Origin: CAKSQF01 sp964582375
GTDB taxonomy: Bacteria; Bacillota; Clostridia; Oscillospirales; CAG-272
Assembly: GCA_964582375.1 (NCBI GenBank)
Contig: CAZORL010000023.1
Location: forward strand, 1 to 23,749
DNA length: 23,749 bases
Direction: 5' to 3'
Shown: in pieces, positions 1 through 7,213 of the stretch
How positions within the stretch are numbered: the first letter of the stretch is position 1
How the letters are laid out: the number at the start of each line of letters is the position of its first letter
Made by a program: the position numbers and the translations under genes
Notes under the pieces: generated by a model
Told to the model about the DNA's origin: nothing
Database searches by the model: none
Seen by the model: only the letters and a program-made list of their open reading frames with translations

Positions 1-121
1 TCACATCTTTCTCCCTTTGTCAAGGGGTTTTGCAAAAATTTTTCGGTTTTTTGGAGTTTTGTCAATATTTGACAGGTTTTAGCAAATAATGCAAAATTTT
101 ATGCTCACAATGCACAGTTTA

Positions 122-1045
122 TCAAAGTTTGTCCTTGTATTTATCGACCATTGCGAGGAATTTTTGATCAAGCTCGGTCAGATGATAGCCCTTACGATAG
201 ATGAGCACGTCTTTATAGCGTTTTTCGTTGTCAATACATTTCAGCTGTGCAAGGCTATACTTATCAAGAGTGCTTCTCGGAATAGCCGACACCCACATAA
301 ACGAATTTTCAATGCTCTCGAGCAGTTCAAACTGCGACGCACGCTCATAGACATATATATGCTTATCGGTAAAGTCCGATTTTTCCGCCTTGATCGCATC
401 GGCAAACGGGAGGGACGGGACATAGTGGTCGGGATTTGCTATCTCGGTATGATCGGTCAGATCGGCAAGCGACAGTTCGTCGCGACCTGCAAGCGGATCG
501 TTCTTACTCATAAGTGCAAGGCAGGAATACTCGGCGATCGTTTTTCCGACAATTCCCTTTTCGTGGAAAAGCGCCTTAAAATACGGTTCGAAGACAGTTT
601 GAAATCTGATAATTCCGAGTTTATAGTCGGACTGCAAGAGATTATCGATCGCGCGTATTGAATTTGTTTCCTTATAATATATCTCCGCCTGACGTTTCGG
701 GTCGAGCGATGCCGCAAATTCGGCAAATGCGGAGCAGATATAGCTCGCTCTCGGAACGGATACCGAAAATTTTTGAGTGCCGCCCTGCCCGCTTTTGTAG
801 AGTTCTTCGACCTCATCTATCTGTGCGAGAATATTTTTTGCACGCGTCAAAAATTCCTCGCCCTGTGGAGTCAGTGTGATACCCTTTGATGTTCGTTTGA
901 AAATAGTTATGCCGAGTGAGCTTTCGAGTTCTCGTATCGCTCTTGAGAGATTCGGCTGTCCCATAAAAAGATTTTCCGCCGCTTTGCTTATCGATCTGGT
1001 CTTCTCGACCTCGACGGCGTATTTCAAATGAAGTATATTCAACAT
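122..1045 (-). CDS. LysR-family transcriptional regulator
   Basis: A 307-residue protein of normal LysR length. Residues about 3-62 form the typical N-terminal winged helix-turn-helix: the pattern SISKAAENLFMGQPNLSRAI followed by a LGITIFKRTSKGITLTPQGE segment is diagnostic. The rest (about 90-300) fits the periplasmic-binding-protein-like effector domain, which in this family binds a small co-inducer. The effector cannot be read from sequence. It diverges from birA across 125 bp that hold both promoters and a candidate operator, so autoregulation, and possibly control of birA, is plausible but inferred. The start ATG is preceded by a weak AGGTGAG ribosome site. Family call is very secure; the regulated pathway is unknown. 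Confidence 0.93.
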   Translation of the reverse strand: MLNILHLKYAVEVEKTRSISKAAENLFMGQPNLSRAIRELESSLGITIFKRTSKGITLTPQGEEFLTRAKNILAQIDEVEELYKSGQGGTQKFSVSVPRASYICSAFAEFAASLDPKRQAEIYYKETNSIRAIDNLLQSDYKLGIIRFQTVFEPYFKALFHEKGIVGKTIAEYSCLALMSKNDPLAGRDELSLADLTDHTEIANPDHYVPSLPFADAIKAEKSDFTDKHIYVYERASQFELLESIENSFMWVSAIPRSTLDKYSLAQLKCIDNEKRYKDVLIYRKGYHLTELDQKFLAMVDKYKDKL

Positions 1046-1069
1046 CTCACCTCAAATAAGCTTTCCTCT

Positions 1070-1098
1070 ATTATACTACACCCAAGGATAAATTTCAA
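1070..1098 (-). promoter_or_regulatory. lysR promoter
   Basis: On the minus strand TTGAAA (1093-1098) is separated by 17 bp from a perfect TATAAT (1070-1075), about 25 bp upstream of the lysR start. It is divergent from and close to the birA promoter. Confidence 0.65.
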
Positions 1099-1112
1099 TA
1101 AAATTCGAAATT
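1091..1112. promoter_or_regulatory. candidate LysR operator (inverted repeat)
   Basis: AATTTC (1091-1096) and GAAATT (1107-1112) form an inverted repeat with a 10-bp spacer. It lies between and overlaps the -35 regions of the divergent lysR and birA promoters, which is the usual place for a LysR autoregulatory site. The sequence is AT-rich, so chance similarity is possible. Confidence 0.35.
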
Positions 1113-1116
1113 TTAC

Positions 1117-1144
1117 TTGAAAAAAATTTTTTATGTGGTATAAT
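1117..1144 (+). promoter_or_regulatory. birA promoter
   Basis: TTGAAA (1117-1122), 16 bp spacer, then TATAAT (1139-1144) preceded by TGG, giving the extended -10 form TGGTATAAT. The predicted start of transcription is about 20 nt before the birA ATG, so the leader is short. Confidence 0.7.
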
Positions 1145-1170
1145 AGTACTCAAAAAGAGGATGGGACAGG

Positions 1171-1944
1171 ATGATTCAAGATAAATTCGTGCCTGACGCT
1201 TATCGAAAAAGTCGCGGCAACAGTTTTATATATGACACGGTCGAGTCAACAAATTTGACCGCACGAAAGATTTTTTTGTCGGGTGAGGGCGGACACGGAG
1301 CATTGATTGCGGCAAATTGTCAAACACACGGCCGCGGCAGGCTCGGCAGAGATTTTTTCTCGCCGCAGGGCACGGGCATTTACATGAGTGTAATACTCGA
1401 GCCTCGCGAGACGATCTCGCCGGTCACCATGATCACATCCGCCGCCGCAGTTGCCGTCTGCGATGCGATAGTTGAGCTTGCGCCGGAACTTGACCCGAGG
1501 ATCAAATGGGTCAACGACATCTTGATCGGCGACAAGAAGGTCTGCGGCATACTTGCGGAAGGGATAATCCCACCCGGATGCCAACATCTCGCCGCGATAA
1601 TCGTCGGGATAGGAATAAACTGTCAAACATCGGTCTTCCCGAGCGAGATCGCCGACATTGCGGGGTCGCTCGGTGCGACGGTATCAAGATCAGCCCTTTG
1701 CGCGCGGATATGCGACAGACTGCTTGAGATCTACGAGAATATCGATGACGGGTCGATGATCGAGCGCTATCGTGCACGGTCGGCAGTTCTCGGCAGAAGA
1801 GTTCGCTGTTTCGGAGACGGATGCAAGACGATCTTCGGCAAGGTCGTGTCGATCTGCGATGACGGTGCACTGTTGATCGATGAAAAAGGCGGCGAGATCA
1901 CCAAAATCTCAAGCGGCGAGATCAGTCTGCGACTTGACGAGTAA
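1171..1944 (+). CDS. birA: biotin--[acetyl-CoA-carboxylase] ligase, no DNA-binding domain
   Basis: A 257-residue biotin protein ligase. It activates biotin with ATP to biotinyl-AMP and attaches it to the lysine of biotin carboxyl carrier proteins in the cytoplasm. Visible motifs are ESTN near residue 25, the biotinyl-AMP loop GRGRLGR (54-60), SPQGTGIYMS (64-73), KWVNDI (112-117) and GIGINC near 150. The C-terminal SH3-like domain is present (about 210-250). There is no N-terminal winged helix, so this is a group I, enzyme-only ligase and not a repressor like the E. coli protein. It is followed after 13 nt by a small Cys-rich gene, probably co-transcribed. Confidence 0.95.
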   Translation: MIQDKFVPDAYRKSRGNSFIYDTVESTNLTARKIFLSGEGGHGALIAANCQTHGRGRLGRDFFSPQGTGIYMSVILEPRETISPVTMITSAAAVAVCDAIVELAPELDPRIKWVNDILIGDKKVCGILAEGIIPPGCQHLAAIIVGIGINCQTSVFPSEIADIAGSLGATVSRSALCARICDRLLEIYENIDDGSMIERYRARSAVLGRRVRCFGDGCKTIFGKVVSICDDGALLIDEKGGEITKISSGEISLRLDE

Positions 1945-1957
1945 GGAGGGGGAGACA

Positions 1958-2155
1958 ATGGGGAAAAAGATCGTCCCGAAAAAGATAAAGCCATCCTGCG
2001 ACATATGCGAATTCTATGACTATGATGACGAGCTTGGCGAAAATGTTTGCTCTGTTTCTCTTGACGAGGACGAGCTTGCCGGATACATCAGCGGTGCGGA
2101 TTGTCCGTATTTCAGATATTACGACGAATACAAGAGCGTCCACAAGCAGCTATGA
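1958..2155 (+). CDS. small Cys-rich protein (DUF6472-like)
   Basis: A 65-residue protein starting at an ATG preceded by a perfect AAGGAGG (1943-1949); the longer open frame upstream overlaps birA and is not needed. It contains a CDIC pair (residues 14 and 17) and two more cysteines (31 and 49) within an acidic, tyrosine-rich sequence, suggesting a metal-binding or redox-active small domain. It resembles a family of about 60-residue proteins common in Clostridia and annotated DUF6472; that assignment is from memory. Function is unknown. It sits directly downstream of birA and ends just before a strong terminator. Confidence 0.8.
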   Translation: MGKKIVPKKIKPSCDICEFYDYDDELGENVCSVSLDEDELAGYISGADCPYFRYYDEYKSVHKQL

Positions 2156-2160
2156 TCAAA

Positions 2161-2200
2161 AAAACGAGCCTTTCGGAAACATCCGAGAGGCTCGTTTTTA
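2161..2200. terminator. bidirectional hairpin terminator
   Basis: Arms 2161-2177 and 2182-2198 pair over 17 bp with one mismatch or wobble and an AACA loop. The stem is flanked by A-runs on one side and T-runs on the other, so it can stop transcription from birA/DUF6472 and from the convergent lipoprotein gene. Confidence 0.9.
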
Positions 2201-2212
2201 TGTAAAAACTTA

Positions 2213-2965
2213 TTATTCAGCTTTGTATTCGATATCCCAGTACTCAGCAAGAACATTCTTGGTGCAGATGCCGATCCAGTTGCCGTAGCCTGTCATATCA
2301 ACAGTCCATTCGCCGACATACTGGTCGTTCAGCGACGCCTCGACGATGCCTGTATCGGTATGGATAACGACGGTGAGCTTTACGGTATCATCTTTTTCGA
2401 TGCCGAGATTGCTGTGATCACGAAGATCCCAAACATTACCCCAGCCGGAATCGTTTCTGAGCGCATACGCAACACTTCCGTTGGCGAGAACCAGGTGGTA
2501 AGTATCAGGGCTTGGATCGTCAGTGATCTTGCCGTCACCGTCAACATCTTTTGCCGCGAACATAACGCCGCAACCTCTCATTGTATCCCAAACATATTTT
2601 ACCGAGATGGTATATGTTGTCTTGCCCTCTTCAAACTGACCGACGGGAAGGATCGCGAAATCGGGATCTGCGTAATCGCACATATAGCGTCCCTCGCTGA
2701 CCTCAAGCCAATCGCCGCCCCAAACTTCACTATCGGGAACTGCCTTCGGATATTCGGGCACTGTAGCGGGAGTTTCGTTCGTAACCGGTGTCGTGGTCGT
2801 TGCCGCCGTGGTGGTGCTGTTATTCTGCGCAGTCGTGACAGTGGGCTTTGCCGTGGTCGAAGCAGGATCGGTCGTCGTCGCCGAATCATCGCTTGTGCAT
2901 GCGATCATGCTTGCCGCCATTACTGCCGCGAGAAGAGCGGAAATCAGTGTTTTTGTTAATTTCAT
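2213..2965 (-). CDS. secreted lipoprotein with lectin-like beta domain and Ca-loop
   Basis: A 250-residue protein with a lipoprotein signal peptide: positively charged N-terminus, hydrophobic core, and a lipobox ending at Cys23. Residues about 24-70 are a Thr/Ala/Pro-rich low-complexity linker, as in cell-wall-spanning surface proteins. Residues about 80-250 look like a compact beta-sandwich with many Trp/Tyr, including a DVDGDGKITDD loop (140-150) with the D-x-D-x-DG pattern of EF-hand or dockerin-type calcium sites. The fold resembles concanavalin-like or sugar-binding modules, but I cannot name a family. AAGGAG lies just upstream of the ATG, and the gene has its own strong promoter, so it is probably monocistronic and well expressed. 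Ligand unknown. Confidence 0.8.
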   Translation of the reverse strand: MKLTKTLISALLAAVMAASMIACTSDDSATTTDPASTTAKPTVTTAQNNSTTTAATTTTPVTNETPATVPEYPKAVPDSEVWGGDWLEVSEGRYMCDYADPDFAILPVGQFEEGKTTYTISVKYVWDTMRGCGVMFAAKDVDGDGKITDDPSPDTYHLVLANGSVAYALRNDSGWGNVWDLRDHSNLGIEKDDTVKLTVVIHTDTGIVEASLNDQYVGEWTVDMTGYGNWIGICTKNVLAEYWDIEYKAE

Positions 2966-3034
2966 TTCAAAATTCTCCTTTTGATTTTGTCATTTTTTTA
3001 CTTTTTTGTGTAAAAACCTTTATTTGACCGACTC

Positions 3035-3063
3035 ATTATACCACAAATGATCGATATTGTCAA
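3035..3063 (-). promoter_or_regulatory. near-consensus promoter for the lipoprotein gene
   Basis: On the minus strand TTGACA (3058-3063), 17 bp spacer, TATAAT (3035-3040), with TGG before the -10. Both hexamers match the housekeeping-sigma consensus exactly. It lies immediately after the stop of the upstream nucleotidase gene and gives a roughly 60-nt leader. Confidence 0.85.
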
Positions 3064-3079
3064 GTCTTTTTTCAAAGTT

Positions 3080-3667
3080 TCAAAGTCTGTCAACCGTTTC
3101 GGAAAAGGAAGGCAAAAATTCGGCAATAAAGATATCAAGCTCGGGACAATGAAGATCGGACATTGCTCTCGCTGTCGATTCTTTTGCGTCGGCAAATTCG
3201 CGGTTTCCGCAGTTTATTTCCTCGACACACTTAAGATAGGCACAAAGCTTATCAGCCGCCTTGACAAGTCGCTCGACATCATCGGGCGGCTCAAGGCAAG
3301 CGCGGTAATCGCCTTTAAGGTCGTCGGGAAGATTTTCGAGCAGTTTTTCGATCGCATTTTTCTCTATCTTTTTATAGCTGTCGCGGATAGAAGCATCGAA
3401 ATATTTGATCGGTGTCGGAAGGTCGCCCGTATAGACCTCGGATGCGTCATGATAAAGAGCGGCAAGCGCGACGGCATCGGCATCGACAGATCCGCCGAGG
3501 CGTCTGTTTGATATGAGCGCAAGCGCGTGCGCGATCATTGCGGTCTGCGCCGAATGCTCGGCAAGATTTTCGTCCTTGACATTGCGCATAAGTCCCCAGC
3601 GTCTGATATATCTCTGCCTGAAAACAAGCGCAAAAAAACTGTTCTTCGTTTTATATGTTTTATCCAT
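3080..3667 (-). CDS. yfbR: YfbR-type HD-domain 5'-deoxynucleotidase
   Basis: A 195-residue protein aligning along its full length with E. coli YfbR, which removes phosphate from deoxyribonucleoside 5'-monophosphates. Seen directly: RRWGLMRNV (22-30, where the Arg-Trp pair sits in the nucleotide-binding region), His38 in the ENLAEHS motif, the HD pair His73-Asp74 in YHDASEVYTGDLPTPIKYF, and Asp139 in KAADKLCAYLKC. These are the metal ligands of the family. It starts 15 nt after the upstream hydrolase gene, with an AGAGGA ribosome site, so it is likely co-transcribed. Role: cytoplasmic nucleotide-pool control. Assignment is strong; the exact substrate preference is inferred. Confidence 0.9.
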   Translation of the reverse strand: MDKTYKTKNSFFALVFRQRYIRRWGLMRNVKDENLAEHSAQTAMIAHALALISNRRLGGSVDADAVALAALYHDASEVYTGDLPTPIKYFDASIRDSYKKIEKNAIEKLLENLPDDLKGDYRACLEPPDDVERLVKAADKLCAYLKCVEEINCGNREFADAKESTARAMSDLHCPELDIFIAEFLPSFSETVDRL

Positions 3668-3682
3668 GTTGATCTGTCCTCT

Positions 3683-4660
3683 TTATTTCTGCGTCGATGC
3701 ATCGATCGACACCATCGGGCGTGAGATCATCTTCCCCGAGTCGATATCGAAATCGTGCATGTTTACGGCGGATATACCGAGAGAATCGTAAGTTTTATAG
3801 TAATAAATGCCGCGATCGGCGTTTATGCAGGATGTGTAGATCGTATACTCATATTTGTCACCGACCTTGCAGCATCCCTTTGTTTGCTCGACCGTGCCGA
3901 GTACGTGAAAAAATCCCGAAAGGCTCTCCTGCTCGCCCTCACCGCAAGACAAGTTAAGCTTCGTGAATGCCGCTCTGGCAAATCTTGACGGTGATGACAG
4001 ATCGCCCGGCAGACCGACAGCACCCATTCCGCGGCTGTAGAGCGAAAGTTCAACATCACCGCCTATTGTCGCCCTCGGCTGTTCGGGAGAGAGTCCCGAA
4101 TGGCCTGCCAGCATGAGCATCTGAACGTCAAACGGCGGATTATTGGTCAGCACGCCGATCTTATTGTCAAAAATCTTCATTCCGCCGATGCCTATCTCGA
4201 GCGTGATAGCGGAGTTTTTATCGGCAACAAGCCAATGGAGCGGTGATGGCGGCAATTTTTCAGAAAACGGGGTGTTCACGACCTTGGTGTGTGACAATAA
4301 TCTTTTCGCATCATCGATCGTGCGACAGTTTGAGAGCACCCAAGGCAACAGTTCGAACTGTGCGATCTGATCGTTTTGGTGATCGTTTTCATCAAAATCA
4401 TCGTAAAGAGCGTTTCCGACGAAGTTCAGCCCTGCCATGCACAGTCCAGCCTCGTTTGCGGCGTCATAGAAGAGGGGATAGCCGTCCTCAACATGCGCAG
4501 TGCCTATCATGGCAAGATGGTGTGAGCAGTCTCCGCCATGACGGTAGGCAAACTCAAAGGCGCGCGGAACGATCACCACCGACTCGCCGTAGGAAAACTC
4601 GTAATCAAGCGTTCTTCCGAAGTAATGGTTCGATGTTTTAAGCGATATTGCGGTACACAC
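3683..4660 (-). CDS. choloylglycine hydrolase family enzyme (bile salt hydrolase / penicillin V acylase-like)
   Basis: A 325-residue Ntn-hydrolase of the linear amide C-N hydrolase family, close in length and sequence to the Clostridium perfringens bile salt hydrolase. The start is GTG (4658-4660) with GGAGA six bases upstream, placing the nucleophile Cys at position 2, to be exposed once Met is removed. The other catalytic residues are present: Arg16, Asp19, Asn79 in AGLNF, Asn173 in GVLTNNP, and Arg226 in SPSRFARAAF. Members deconjugate glycine/taurine bile acids or cleave penicillin V; sequence alone does not separate the two safely. There is no signal peptide, so it is cytoplasmic. It lies between an acyltransferase-like gene and yfbR in a run of close co-directional genes. 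A gut habitat is consistent with the bile salt reading. Confidence 0.9.
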   Translation of the reverse strand: MCTAISLKTSNHYFGRTLDYEFSYGESVVIVPRAFEFAYRHGGDCSHHLAMIGTAHVEDGYPLFYDAANEAGLCMAGLNFVGNALYDDFDENDHQNDQIAQFELLPWVLSNCRTIDDAKRLLSHTKVVNTPFSEKLPPSPLHWLVADKNSAITLEIGIGGMKIFDNKIGVLTNNPPFDVQMLMLAGHSGLSPEQPRATIGGDVELSLYSRGMGAVGLPGDLSSPSRFARAAFTKLNLSCGEGEQESLSGFFHVLGTVEQTKGCCKVGDKYEYTIYTSCINADRGIYYYKTYDSLGISAVNMHDFDIDSGKMISRPMVSIDASTQK

Positions 4661-4708
4661 AGTTTATCTCCGATCGTTTTTGGCTATTATTGGTCAAAAC
4701 CGGCGATC

Positions 4709-5623
4709 TCATTCACCTTTTTTATTTACGATCTTCTCGCCGTCAAAGATTATGATACCGTATCCCCAGCCCGCGCCGCCACCATTTTTCAGGTAATCGA
4801 TAAAGGCGCGGCGAAGCGACGTGTCGTTCGGAAGTTTTGACGGATCGGTGCCGCAGGGCATGTTGAACACGCGCGGCAACTCGTAAAAGCGATCTGTCTC
4901 GCCCGATTTTATGATGTCAAAATCGTCATAAAAGGATCTGATGTTCGATCCGCTCGGGAAAACGTCGCGATATTTCGGATATATCAGCCAAGAGTTGCAG
5001 ACGAGCGGTATATAGCCCTTTTGCGCACCACCGAAAAACTCAAACGCGCGCCTGTACGAGTCCATACGAACATCTGTCGGAATCGGTCCGCATGAGGGAA
5101 TATGGAAATTATAGACTCTGTCCCCTCGCGAGACAACAATATCCCCACAGACATAGCTGTCCGCCTCAAAGTCGGCACTCTCATACTGAAATCTGCCGAG
5201 TGCAAATCGATCGACGAGGAAATGTCTGTGAAACCACCAAAAAACGGTCGTTCCCCATATGCCGTAAAGGCTGTGGCACTCGATCAGTTTGCACCGAAAA
5301 TCGACCGAAAGATCCCAAAACATGGTCTCATCAAGCCCTTTTTCGAGATAAAGGTGATAAAGCCCCTCCGAGCAATGGAGCAAAAACAAAAACTGCACGG
5401 TCTTTAGATCGATACCGATAATTTTTGCCGCATCTTCAAGCAATCTCCCTGTTTTGTCCTGATCAATCGGCTGAAAATAGAGTTCTTTTGCTCTTTGAAA
5501 GAGGGATGCACACTCGGGGTCATCGATCAGGCGTTCGTAGTCGAAAAGGAGCGGCTCTCTTGACTCGATCGGAAAGCCCGCCTTGTCCATTAAGAGGGTA
5601 ATAAAGCTTTTGTCATTTGTCAT
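4709..5623 (-). CDS. GNAT_C / DUF5596-type acyltransferase-domain protein
   Basis: About 304 residues from the ATG at 5621-5623, chosen because GGAGAC lies at proper spacing upstream. An in-frame ATG at 5648-5650 overlaps the stop of the preceding small gene (TGATG) and could allow translational coupling. I recognise the two-part family with an alpha-helical N-terminal domain and a GNAT-like C-terminal domain: VYNFHIPSCGPIP, then CNSWLIYPKYRDVFPSGSNI, and near the end LPNDTSLRRAFIDYLKNGG with a final GWGYGI. Such proteins are annotated as acyltransferase-domain proteins in Clostridia, but no acyl donor or acceptor is established. There is no signal peptide. Context: directly behind a Gly/Ser-rich peptide gene and ahead of an amide hydrolase. 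Confidence 0.7.
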   Translation of the reverse strand: MTNDKSFITLLMDKAGFPIESREPLLFDYERLIDDPECASLFQRAKELYFQPIDQDKTGRLLEDAAKIIGIDLKTVQFLFLLHCSEGLYHLYLEKGLDETMFWDLSVDFRCKLIECHSLYGIWGTTVFWWFHRHFLVDRFALGRFQYESADFEADSYVCGDIVVSRGDRVYNFHIPSCGPIPTDVRMDSYRRAFEFFGGAQKGYIPLVCNSWLIYPKYRDVFPSGSNIRSFYDDFDIIKSGETDRFYELPRVFNMPCGTDPSKLPNDTSLRRAFIDYLKNGGGAGWGYGIIIFDGEKIVNKKGE

Positions 5624-5649
5624 CTTTATGGTCTCCGTTTTGCTATGCA

Positions 5650-5832
5650 TCACCAAGGGTACAGCGACAAGGGCGTAAGGGGTCCCCAAGAGCCTCCGCT
5701 GCTTCCACTTCCGCTTCCGCTGTCGTCCCCGCTTGTCAGAATAAATCTGTCCTCATCAGGCACGAGCAAGACATTTGCGGTCGGTGTCTCGTAGGCGATC
5801 TTCTTGTTTTCATTGTTTTTTTCGCTTTTCAT
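5650..5832 (-). CDS. 60-residue Gly/Ser-rich small peptide, unknown function
   Basis: The ATG at 5830-5832 has a strong AAAGGAG ribosome site (about 5837-5844), so this short frame is very likely translated. The N-terminal half is charged and contains YETPTANVLLVPDEDRFILT. This resembles a recurrent pattern in short Clostridia proteins (Y-E-x-P, a beta-like hydrophobic stretch, acidic residues, then ILTSG); that resemblance is from memory. The C-terminal half is a Gly/Ser/Asp linker ending in a Trp/Pro/Leu-rich tail, SWGPLTPLSLYPW. It has no signal peptide and no cysteine. It lies between rsmB and the acyltransferase-like gene, and its stop overlaps an ATG of that gene. It could be a modified peptide precursor, a regulatory small protein, or a partner of the acyltransferase-like protein; none is shown. 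Confidence 0.7.
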   Translation of the reverse strand: MKSEKNNENKKIAYETPTANVLLVPDEDRFILTSGDDSGSGSGSSGGSWGPLTPLSLYPW

Positions 5833-5862
5833 TGAAATTCTCCTTTTGATCTCTCGAAAGCA

Positions 5863-5891
5863 AACATAATTCAAACCGAAATTAATGTAAA
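5863..5891 (-). promoter_or_regulatory. possible promoter for the small-peptide gene
   Basis: In the 76-nt gap after rsmB the minus strand has TTTACA (5886-5891), a 17-bp spacer and TATGTT (5863-5868). The -10 is weak, but it could let the peptide, acyltransferase, hydrolase and yfbR genes be transcribed apart from the housekeeping operon. Confidence 0.4.
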
Positions 5892-5908
5892 TATGCGATA
5901 TTCTCGGG

Positions 5909-7213
5909 TCATTCTTTGCGGGTGATCTTTGCTATGAAAAATCCATCACTCGAAACCGTTCCCGGGAAAAGGGTCAGCATACCGTTATCCGTTCGTAGTG
6001 TCCCAATCTCAAATGGCAGAAGCTTGTATTGCGAATTTTCTTGCAAAAATCGTGCAACATTGTCCTCATTTTCGGCTTTTCTGAGCGTACATGTCGAATA
6101 AACGAGCACACCTCCGACGGCAAGATATTTCGATGACGCCGTGAGTATCCTATATTGCAGATCGCACAGTTCGCGTGCGTCCTCTTTGGCATTGTAGCGC
6201 AGATCGCTCTTTTTTGATATAACGCCGAGTCCCGAGCAAGGAACATCGCAGATCACGCGGTCGGCTCGCCCGATCATTTCGGCAATCGGCTCTGCCGAAT
6301 CGTGCGTTGCCGTCTTGATCGTTGAAAGCCCAAGCTTTTTTGCCTCGTTTTCGATCAGCGACAGTTTATTCTCATGGACATCGAGCGACAGAACACTGCC
6401 GCTGTCGTGCATGAGCAGTGCGGCACCGAAGGATTTTCCGCCCGGTGCGGCGCAAGCATCGACAACCGTATCTCCGTCTCTCGGATCAAGTGCAAGCGTG
6501 GCAAGCTGTGACACTTCGTCTTGAACAAAGCATTCGCCATCCCGAAGCGGGGCGATATCGCCGATCGGGACAGATCTTGTAAGTCTTAAACCAAATGGCG
6601 AAAACTCGCATGGTTCAAGATAGTCATATTTTTCAAGCAGTGTATCTCTGTCGGTCACTTTGGTATTGACACGCAGGGTGATCAGCGGCTTTTTTGACAC
6701 TGCCTCAAGCATTGACTCAAGCCTGTCGGGGTAATCACTCTCCCAAAGCTCACAGATCCAGCGCGGGATCGAGTAGAGTACCGACAGATACGAAAGCCTG
6801 TCGGAATTTTTATCGGGATATGGCAGACTGTCCTTTTGTGCGCAGACCTTTCGCAAAAGTGCGTTTACAAAGCCTCTGGAGCGTGCCGAGTATCTCGCAG
6901 CAAGCTTAACCGTTTCATTGACTGCCGCACTGTCGGGGATCTTTTCGGAAAAGACTATCTGATATATGCCCATTCTGAGCAGTATCAGGGTCGCCGTATC
7001 GAGCCTTTTTATCGGTTTTGATGAAAAAAATGAAATAAAACAGTCAAGCGTGATCGTTTTTTCGATAACGCCGTAGAAGATCGATGTATAAAGTGCTCTG
7101 TCGGCATCCGAGAGATCACCCTTTGCGATACTGCTCGAAAGCTCGATATTTGAGTATTTTCCGCTCTTTTCGGTTGAGATCAGCGACTTATATGCCGCCT
7201 CTCTGGCGGTCAT
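5909..7213 (-). CDS. rsmB: 16S rRNA (cytosine-967-C5)-methyltransferase
   Basis: A 434-residue protein with an NusB-like RNA-binding N-terminal domain (about 1-135) and a C-terminal Rossmann-fold SAM methyltransferase. The SAM-binding motif DACAAPGGKSFG is at 252-263. The two catalytic-region cysteines of the NOL1/NOP2/Sun family are in PCSGLG (Cys326) and YSTCTL (Cys375). It methylates C967 of 16S rRNA. The ATG overlaps the fmt stop by four bases (ATGA), so it is translationally coupled to fmt, which is the classic def-fmt-rsmB arrangement. Confidence 0.96.
   Translation of the reverse strand: MTAREAAYKSLISTEKSGKYSNIELSSSIAKGDLSDADRALYTSIFYGVIEKTITLDCFISFFSSKPIKRLDTATLILLRMGIYQIVFSEKIPDSAAVNETVKLAARYSARSRGFVNALLRKVCAQKDSLPYPDKNSDRLSYLSVLYSIPRWICELWESDYPDRLESMLEAVSKKPLITLRVNTKVTDRDTLLEKYDYLEPCEFSPFGLRLTRSVPIGDIAPLRDGECFVQDEVSQLATLALDPRDGDTVVDACAAPGGKSFGAALLMHDSGSVLSLDVHENKLSLIENEAKKLGLSTIKTATHDSAEPIAEMIGRADRVICDVPCSGLGVISKKSDLRYNAKEDARELCDLQYRILTASSKYLAVGGVLVYSTCTLRKAENEDNVARFLQENSQYKLLPFEIGTLRTDNGMLTLFPGTVSSDGFFIAKITRKE

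Noticed and set aside
1..121. Promoter or operator to the left of lysR, including GTCAA-TAT-TTGAC
   Set aside because: The 5-bp inverted repeat and TTGACA-like strings on the minus strand lack a convincing -10, and the gene they would serve is outside the window.
89..661. 190-residue plus-strand open frame
   Set aside because: Antisense to lysR, whose helix-turn-helix is unmistakable.
2360..2959. 199-residue plus-strand open frame
   Set aside because: Antisense to the lipoprotein gene, which has a signal peptide, ribosome site and promoter. The C-terminal Arg/Cys-rich sequence is typical of a shadow.
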